From Methanobacteriota archaeon (GTDB lineage: Archaea > Hydrothermarchaeota > Hydrothermarchaeia > Hydrothermarchaeales > JAADFM01), in the NCBI GenBank assembly GCA_013152845.1, contig JAADFM010000065.1:1-8215 (forward strand): DNA of 8,215 nt. The letters run 5' to 3'. Positions 6,026 to 8,215 of this stretch are shown in pieces. The position numbers and the translations under genes were made by a program. Below the pieces are notes generated by a model. The model was not told the DNA's origin, did no database searches, and saw only the letters and a program-made list of their open reading frames with translations. The first letter of the stretch is position 1. Each line of letters starts with the position of its first letter.

Positions 6026-6958
6026 TTACATGCAGGATTTCAGTATCTCTGCCATGGCCTGGACGTCTTCAGGACCCATCTGGAGGACGTCGAGTTTCTT
6101 GAGCTCGACCACCACACCCCTCCGGTTGAACCTCTCGTACCTCGGGCACGTGGTGAGGAACCCCCGGCCCGTATCTGTCACCAGCCCTGCCCTGTGTGCG
6201 CACCGGGTCAGCCTCCTGGGACTTGTGCCGGTCTCTATCCCGACGCAGATGCCCCGCCTGTCCGGGTGCACCACACCCGGCAGCTCCTCCTTCAGCATCC
6301 GGGAGAACTCCAGGAGGCGCTCGACCCTCTGCGCTGCCGTCTCCAGGCCCGCTCCTATCCCCTCCACCACCCCGGGGTCGGCTCTGCAGGCCCTGGCCAG
6401 GAGGCGCCACCTACCTGCCAGCTCCTCGTCATCGCATGTGATAAACCCTCCCCTGCCGGCATTGATTATCTTCGGGCTGCCGGTTGAGCCCAGGATGATG
6501 TCCGAATACCGCCCGTCGGCCAGTACCCGGTCACCAACCGAGCCCGAGGCGTCCTCAATCAGGAGGACCCCGTACTCGGCGCATACCCTGGATATCTCCC
6601 TCATATCCTGCTCGGCGATGTATCCTGCAAAAGAGGTCAGGATGAAAGCCTCCGGGGCCTCCCTCCGGAGGGCATCCTCCAGCACCTGCGCATCCACGAC
6701 CCCCATATCCGTCTCGAGGGTGCAGGTCTCCAGGCCGAAGAGAGGGGGATACTCCAGGAACCCCCTCCATCCCCCCTGGTCCGGGACCATGACCTTACCC
6801 CCCACCGCGGCCACCGCGGCCATGACCGCACACGAGCCACTGCCCAGGATGCTGACGTGACCGTGGTGCAGAAGCCGGGACAGCCGGGCCTTCACCTCCT
6901 CCTCGGCATCGCCGGCGGCATCACCTCCCGGCAGATGCGGCCTCAGCTGGGGGAACAC
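6026..6958 (-). CDS. DegT/DnrJ-like PLP-dependent aminotransferase fold protein
   Basis: This 310-residue protein is a fold-type I PLP enzyme, closest by eye to the DegT/DnrJ/EryC1/StrS group (sugar aminotransferases and relatives). GSGSCAVMAAVAAVG (39-53) is the phosphate-binding turn and following helix. VLLIEDASGS (131-140) supplies D136, expected to pair with the pyridine nitrogen, and GSTGSPKIINAGRGG contains the probable Schiff-base lysine K163. It is shorter than typical DegT proteins (about 370-400), with a reduced C-terminal domain, so the substrate is open. An unusual feature is several cysteines in the C-terminal part (C238, C253, C271). The start is GTG at 6958: an in-frame TGA lies two codons upstream and GGGGTGAGG provides a good ribosome site overlapping the cytochrome stop. 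It is translationally coupled to the cytochrome gene but has no obvious shared pathway. Confidence 0.82.
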   Translation of the reverse strand: MFPQLRPHLPGGDAAGDAEEEVKARLSRLLHHGHVSILGSGSCAVMAAVAAVGGKVMVPDQGGWRGFLEYPPLFGLETCTLETDMGVVDAQVLEDALRREAPEAFILTSFAGYIAEQDMREISRVCAEYGVLLIEDASGSVGDRVLADGRYSDIILGSTGSPKIINAGRGGFITCDDEELAGRWRLLARACRADPGVVEGIGAGLETAAQRVERLLEFSRMLKEELPGVVHPDRRGICVGIETGTSPRRLTRCAHRAGLVTDTGRGFLTTCPRYERFNRRGVVVELKKLDVLQMGPEDVQAMAEILKSCM

Positions 6959-6964
6959 CTGCCC

Positions 6965-8215
6965 TCACCCCAGGCCGAAGAGGGCCCTGACCCGGGAGAT
7001 GAACCCCCCTCTCTTGGGATGGATTTCGTGGCAACCCACGCACATCCTCCAGCCCTTGTACCTGGACCTGGTGAACCCCTTGCTGTGGGCGTCCTGGTGG
7101 GCGGCCAGGTTCATCCCCAGGTAGCCAGCGTCCACGAAGAGCTCGGTACCCCTCACGCCCTCCGAGCCGTGGCAGTCCTCATTGGTGCATGGGCGGAAGG
7201 TGATGTTGGTATGGACGTTCTTGTAGACGTCCACCTCCTCCACCACGTGGCACAGTAGGCATGAGTTGCTCTCCATGTTGTTCGTGAACTCCTTGACGTA
7301 CCTTATCTCCCCCGAGGGGCCGATGAACCTATCGGCACTGCCAGCCCACATGTGGAGCTCGGCTATCCATGCCGTCCTGTTGTCCTCGAAGAAGGAGCGG
7401 AAGAGCTCCTCGTGGCACTTGTCACAGCTCATGTCCACCTCCTCCTTCTCCTTGGGCCACAGGGATAAATTCGCCAGGCGCTCCCATACAGTCTCCGGCA
7501 CCTCTGCCCGCTTCTCCTCGAAGGAATAGTTCCCGTGGCAGGACCTGCAGGCCTTCTCCCTGACCGGGGAATGGACATCATGGAGCCCTCCCGGGGACCT
7601 GGCAGTGGGGTGACAGAACCCACATTCCCACTCTGCAGGGATGGCGAACCTCAACCCCTCCACCATGACGATGTCCCTGGGAGCGGGTTCGGGGATGGTG
7701 GCTATGGAGGAGTTCCAGCCCCGGAAACTCTGGTGGCAGATGCGGCAGTTAACCTGGGAGCGGTGGATGGTGTGGACGTCCCTCGCCCCCGGTGGAGTTG
7801 TGGCAGTTCAGGCAGGCGGACTCCTTGAGGTGGATGCGCTGCCTCTCTGCCTTGGTGCTGGTGTGGCAGGCATTATCCCGGCAGTTGGCCTCCCTGACCG
7901 CCGTGGAGTTGATTCCTATCGCTTTGTGGCATGAAACACAGATGTTGCCGGAATGGGACCTGGTCCTGTTGTGGCAGGAGGCGCAGGCCTTCTCCAGGAC
8001 CGGCCGGTGGACGTCGTGGAGACTTGTGGGGTAATAGGCAGACTGGTGGCAGTATCTGCAGTCCTTCTCCTTCGGGACCATTATCCTTATCCCCAGGTAT
8101 TCTTCCAGCTCCTTGCGCTCCACCCCGGGTAGCTCGGCCTCGGTGATGACCTTTATCTCGTCCTCGGTGGGCCGGGGGATGGTGGCTATGGAGGAGTTCC
8201 AGCCCCGGAAACTCT
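6965..8215 (-). CDS. Modular multiheme c-type cytochrome, 5' part cut by window edge, one frameshift
   Basis: Correcting one extra base in the run at 7786-7790 gives a single frame from the right edge to TGA at 6965, about 415 visible residues. It has twelve heme-binding motifs in order: CRYCH, CASCH, CVSCH, CRDNACH, CLNCH, CRICH (7733-7747), CGFCH, CRSCH, CDKCH, CLLCH, CTNEDCH and CVGCH. Two of them have four residues between the cysteines (CX4CH). Many extra histidines (for example LHDVH) could be second axial ligands. The protein is built of repeats: SFRGWNSSIATIP, a variable linker, then CxxCH, LHDVHxPV and EKACxSCH, seen twice. No C-terminal membrane segment is present; the signal peptide or anchor would be beyond the edge. 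It probably carries electrons outside the membrane. Partner and electron acceptor are unknown. Read without correction, the upstream part stops at 7749. Confidence 0.88.
7691..7731. repeat. 41-base perfect direct repeat, copy 1
   Basis: Identical over all 41 bases to 8175-8215. It encodes, on the minus strand, the segment SFRGWNSSIATIP directly after the CRICH heme motif. Identity includes synonymous positions while the flanking protein has diverged, so the copies were duplicated or homogenised recently. Confidence 0.95.
7786..7790 (-). other. One-base frameshift in a run of five G (minus strand)
   Basis: Before this run the frame reads through CLNCHNSTG; continued without change it hits TAA at 7749. 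Dropping one base of the run gives ARDVHTIHRSQV, then CRICH and the rest of the cytochrome. The phase of the 41-base repeat independently calls for exactly one extra base between its two copies. Confidence 0.85.
8175..8215. repeat. 41-base perfect direct repeat, copy 2, cut by window edge
   Basis: Second copy of 7691-7731, offset by 484 bases (161 codons plus one). It ends at the last base of the window with no mismatch, so its true length is unknown and it probably extends into another heme motif beyond the edge. Confidence 0.95.

Noticed and set aside
6012..6860. Plus-strand 282-codon frame opposite the DegT-like gene
   Set aside because: It is rich in S, P, R and T with no recognisable motif, and antisense to a PLP enzyme with its lysine and aspartate in place.
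7691..8215. CRISPR array or transposon end as explanation for the 41-base repeat
   Set aside because: There are only two copies with 443 bases between them, both coding for the same cytochrome segment. No regular spacers, inverted ends or transposase are present.
1..8215. tRNA, rRNA or other structured RNA genes
   Set aside because: No cloverleaf-like pattern or rRNA-like segment was seen on either strand, and nearly all the sequence is accounted for by protein genes. A covariance-model search would be the decisive test.

Overview
The window looks like part of a GC-rich archaeal genome, probably an anaerobic euryarchaeote. The evidence is an archaeal ATP-dependent DNA ligase, a DacZ-type diadenylate cyclase, an AK6/Fap7-like nucleotide kinase, TATA-type promoters that in two cases sit where a leaderless mRNA would begin, GGTGA-type ribosome binding sites, and a large multiheme c-type cytochrome. 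I cannot name the lineage; archaea rich in multiheme cytochromes, such as Archaeoglobi-like or ANME-like groups, would fit. Every gene lies on the minus strand except one lipoprotein at 2977-3387.

Layout. (1) Positions 1 to about 1750 are markedly more AT-rich than the rest, most strongly in the first 900 bases. This part holds a six-helix membrane protein cut by the left edge (1-787), a VapBC-like PIN toxin/antitoxin pair (910-1494) and a separate DUF2281-type antitoxin-like gene (1544-1747); it reads as an acquired accessory patch. (2) Positions 1817-2886 hold a compact unit: two halves of a probable dodecin-like/HTH regulator, then an overlapping nucleotide kinase. Both the regulator and the kinase appear broken by single frameshifts. 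(3) Positions 2977-3387 encode a thioredoxin-like lipoprotein on the plus strand, divergent from the regulator and overlapping the ligase gene tail to tail by 12 bases. (4) Positions 3376-5993 are dacZ followed by lig, overlapping by one base (TGATG), with a TATA box placed for a leaderless dacZ mRNA. (5) Positions 6026-6958 encode a DegT/DnrJ-like PLP enzyme, preceded by a multiheme cytochrome (6965 to the right edge) whose stop codon lies six bases before the DegT start.

The most notable points are these. The cytochrome shows 12 heme-binding motifs in about 415 visible residues. It contains a repeated module, including a 41-base perfect direct repeat that ends exactly at the right edge of the window. 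The repeat copies are out of phase by one base, which independently locates a one-base frameshift at 7786-7790. The regulator, once its reading frame is restored, is two tandem dodecin-like beta-alpha-beta-beta units followed by a helix-turn-helix, an arrangement I do not recognise from a named family. Three apparent frameshifts in 8.2 kb mean that sequence or assembly error must be ruled out before any of these genes is called a pseudogene.
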